Below, in pieces: positions 5,942 to 7,876 of a stretch of DNA of 7,876 nucleotides (position 1 is the first letter of the stretch; every line of letters starts with the position of its first letter). Source of the stretch: an uncultured Selenomonadales bacterium (GTDB lineage Bacteria > Bacillota > Negativicutes > Selenomonadales > Selenomonadaceae); contig CAMVIO010000086.1 of assembly GCA_947167555.1 (NCBI GenBank), positions 1 to 7,876 on the forward strand, read 5' to 3'. The notes beneath the pieces are model-generated. The model was given only the letters and a program-made list of their open reading frames with translations, did not search any database and was not told where the DNA came from. The position numbers and the translations under genes are program-made.

Positions 5942-6902
5942 AAGTGAAATAACCGCCCGCCATAAGGAAATCGCAATATTCTTTGACCGCGTCCTTCATA
6001 TCGGTAAATCCGCCGTCATAGCCAGCCGCGAGAAGCGCAGTTGTGTCGGCCTCGGTGAAGGACTGGTATTTGCCCTTCAAGACCTCGGGGAATGGCCGGT
6101 ACTCAATCTTGCCCTTGCCCATCGCGTCGATGACCGCCTGTGCAGCCTCATTGTAAGTGTGCGCTTTGCCCGTACCGCAATTGTAGATTCCACTGGGGCC
6201 TTTCTCTCGCCAGAACCAGAGATTAACCTTTACCACGTCCTTGACGTAAATGAAATCCCTTTTCTGCTCGCCATCGCCATATCCGTCGTAGCCTTCGAAA
6301 AGACGGGCCACTCCCGTTTCCTCAATCTGATGGTAAAGTTGATAGAAAATCGACGCCATCTTGCCCTTGTGGTGCTCCTGCGGCCCATAAACATTGAAAT
6401 ACCGAAGCCCGACGACAGGACTGCGCGCGTCCGGCAAAAGCTGGCGTACATAACGATCAAAAGCGAGCTTCGAGAACGCATAAGGATTCAAAGCATCCTC
6501 GCACTTGTCACCCTCGGTAAAGCCATTCACACCAGCGCCATAGGTCGACGCCGACGACGCATAGAAGAACGGCACGCGATGCTCAAGGCAATAATGCAGC
6601 ATCGCCTTCGAGTATTCGTAGTTGACATTCATCATGTAATTGACGTCGTATTCCATTGTGTCGGAGCAAGCCCCTTCATGGAACACCGCGTCCACGTCTG
6701 TACCGTCGAAATCGTCCTCCTCTACGCTTTCAAGGAAATCATCCTTGTAGCGATAATCAAGGAATTTTAATCCCCGGAGATTCTTGTAGTTCTGCCCGTC
6801 CTTCAAGTCGTCGACAATCAAGACGTCATCTCGTCCTTGACGATTCAATTCCTTGACAAGATTGCTGCCGATAAACCCGGCTCCGCCCGTTACGATAATC
6901 AT
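5931..6902 (-). CDS. hldD: ADP-L-glycero-D-manno-heptose 6-epimerase
   Basis: HldD (RfaD) epimerises ADP-D-glycero- to ADP-L-glycero-D-manno-heptose, the last step in making the activated heptose for the LPS inner core. The 323-residue protein is a short-chain dehydrogenase/reductase-type epimerase. It has the nucleotide-binding GGAGFIG (6-12), the family DDLKDGQNYKNLRG segment (31-44), SSAST-YG (116-122), and the catalytic pair Y141 and K145 in NPYAFSKLAFDRY. It also has the HldD-specific HHKGKMAS stretch (177-184), with K179 matching the second catalytic Lys of E. coli RfaD, and RDFIYVKDV (215-223). The size and full motif set indicate a functional enzyme. The ATG is three bases after the ligase-like gene's stop, with AAAGGA ten bases upstream inside that gene. 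The 3' end overlaps gmhB by 11 bases, so the two act in the same pathway and transcript. Its presence implies an outer membrane with heptose-bearing LPS. Confidence 0.97.
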   Translation of the reverse strand: MIIVTGGAGFIGSNLVKELNRQGRDDVLIVDDLKDGQNYKNLRGLKFLDYRYKDDFLESVEEDDFDGTDVDAVFHEGACSDTMEYDVNYMMNVNYEYSKAMLHYCLEHRVPFFYASSASTYGAGVNGFTEGDKCEDALNPYAFSKLAFDRYVRQLLPDARSPVVGLRYFNVYGPQEHHKGKMASIFYQLYHQIEETGVARLFEGYDGYGDGEQKRDFIYVKDVVKVNLWFWREKGPSGIYNCGTGKAHTYNEAAQAVIDAMGKGKIEYRPFPEVLKGKYQSFTEADTTALLAAGYDGGFTDMKDAVKEYCDFLMAGGYFTYGE

Positions 6903-6905
6903 GAC

Positions 6906-7876
6906 TCATTCATCCTTTCCGTATTCCGATACCTTTTCAATTGAAAAATCCCATGCACAATTGACGCCAATCATTTGCAATGCAAGCCCAATGAAGAACC
7001 AATACGCTTTGGAGACCACAGTCATGGCGATATTGGTATCCATGATGCCCTGTAGTTGCGTCCCCATCAAGACGCTTAACAATGCAAGATAAACTGCATC
7101 ATGCGTCCTTCTCCAGCCATGAAAAGCAAACCAAAGCATCAAACCGAAGAAAAACAGGAATGAGGCTTCTCCAACAACCCCCGCCTCGGCAAGAATCAGC
7201 ATGAAATTGCTGTGTGGATGCTTCAGCCGCTGCTCAGGCTTGCGTTTGAAATCATGAGAATCCGGCAAACAATATTTTGTTTGATAAGCCTCCTGATATT
7301 GACCGACACCGATGCCCAACACAGGATAGTCTTTCCAGATATGCGAGGCACTTTGCCACATCTTGAACCGTTCCGTAATCGAAGTATTATTTTCAGGACG
7401 TTCCATCGTCATAAGCCGCGCCGCCAGTTTCGGCGACGCATTGAAAACCCCACCCAAACAAGCCACAACGACAAGCACTCCGACCATCATTTTCCATTTG
7501 TTCTTCACATACAAAAAAGCAATCATAAGCAGGACAACAGCGCTTGTCAGCCACCCACTCCGCGTCCCCGTAAAAAGATTGCCCGCAACACAGGACAGGC
7601 AGACTGCAAAACAAATCCATCGCCATTTGCCTTTGAATTCTACCGTTCCAAGATACAGCAACGGAATTGCCACCGAAAAAACGGCCGCCAAAGCCATAAA
7701 CCCTACCAATCCCTCAATGCGTATAGTCTTCGTGCCAAACAAATGCCACGCGTTCCAAAAAAGCCACAAGTTATTTGCAATGAGCGAAACGAGCGCCAGT
7801 TTCGCGAGCATAATCAGCTTGTCCCTGTCCCGAATAATCGCCATTATAATCACGCAGGGCATCACATAATAGCCTT
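6906..7876 (-). CDS. O-antigen ligase/polymerase family membrane protein (Wzy_C domain), 5' end outside window
   Basis: A multi-spanning inner-membrane protein of the O-antigen ligase (WaaL)/Wzy superfamily. Counting from the first in-window GTG (7863-7865), at least seven hydrophobic segments are seen. The family signature GTRSGWL lies at about 100-106 with the conserved Arg at 102. A large periplasmic loop (about 145-220) contains GIGVGQY and ends in KHPHSNFMLILAEAGVVG, where the conserved His (216/218) lies. Such proteins transfer or polymerise undecaprenyl-linked glycans on the periplasmic face. The frame stays open through the GTG to the window edge (three more codons), and known members are usually 400 residues or more, so the N-terminus is missing. 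The neighbouring heptose genes favour ligation of O-chain to LPS core, but ligase and polymerase cannot be told apart by sequence alone. Base composition is lower in GC than in the quinone/Tat genes, as is common for surface polysaccharide genes. Confidence 0.88.
   Translation of the reverse strand, partial: GYYVMPCVIIMAIIRDRDKLIMLAKLALVSLIANNLWLFWNAWHLFGTKTIRIEGLVGFMALAAVFSVAIPLLYLGTVEFKGKWRWICFAVCLSCVAGNLFTGTRSGWLTSAVVLLMIAFLYVKNKWKMMVGVLVVVACLGGVFNASPKLAARLMTMERPENNTSITERFKMWQSASHIWKDYPVLGIGVGQYQEAYQTKYCLPDSHDFKRKPEQRLKHPHSNFMLILAEAGVVGEASFLFFFGLMLWFAFHGWRRTHDAVYLALLSVLMGTQLQGIMDTNIAMTVVSKAYWFFIGLALQMIGVNCAWDFSIEKVSEYGKDE

Noticed and set aside
4730..5947. A 405-codon open frame on the plus strand opposite DUF535 and gmhB
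   Set aside because: It is antisense to two recognisable genes, has low-complexity Ala/Pro/Lys/Arg composition, and lacks a ribosome site or family resemblance.
5874..6770. A 298-codon open frame on the plus strand opposite hldD
   Set aside because: hldD on the other strand has every catalytic motif; this frame shows none and is explained by the codon bias of hldD.

Overview
The window carries ten genes, all on the minus strand, so the map reads from right to left. Eight are complete; one is cut at each window edge. The genome type is a diderm (LPS-bearing) bacterium, and I infer a Negativicute (Selenomonas-like Firmicute). LPS heptose genes sit beside a Firmicute-style minimal TatA/TatC pair, an Rrf2 regulator and an anaerobic menaquinone gene set. 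The inference rests on gene content and protein style only, not on a database search.

Region 1 (about 7876 to 4444) is the tail of a lipopolysaccharide operon. In transcription order it holds an O-antigen ligase/polymerase-like membrane protein (5' end outside the window), hldD (ADP-heptose epimerase), gmhB (heptose bisphosphate phosphatase) and a DUF535 (VirK/YbjX family) protein. These genes are 3 bases apart or overlap, or start within about 20 bases of the previous stop, and they end at a clear rho-independent terminator. HldD and GmhB supply the ADP-heptose used for inner-core LPS, the ligase family joins O-chain to the core, and DUF535 is probably an envelope protein of unknown biochemistry.

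Region 2 (4444 to about 4310) is the only real intergenic stretch: the terminator, then an AT-rich segment that probably holds the promoter and operator of the next operon.

Region 3 (4309 to 1) is a second operon: an Rrf2-family regulator with three cysteines, a long-chain polyprenyl diphosphate synthase, tatA, tatC, a UbiD-family decarboxylase and the start of a UbiA-family prenyltransferase. The synthase makes the isoprenoid tail, UbiA attaches it to an aromatic acid, and UbiD removes the carboxylate. This fits the late steps of menaquinone synthesis, most likely the futalosine route. TatAC exports folded, often cofactor-bearing, respiratory enzymes. A probable Fe-S-sensing regulator in first position suggests the operon is tuned to redox or iron status.

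Nothing here is a clearly undescribed system. The most unusual points are a 102-residue acidic extension on TatC, a possible nine-codon leader ORF with a strong ribosome binding site that ends on the prenyl synthase start, and the DUF535 gene inside the heptose operon. I see no tRNA, rRNA, CRISPR array, insertion sequence or phage gene.
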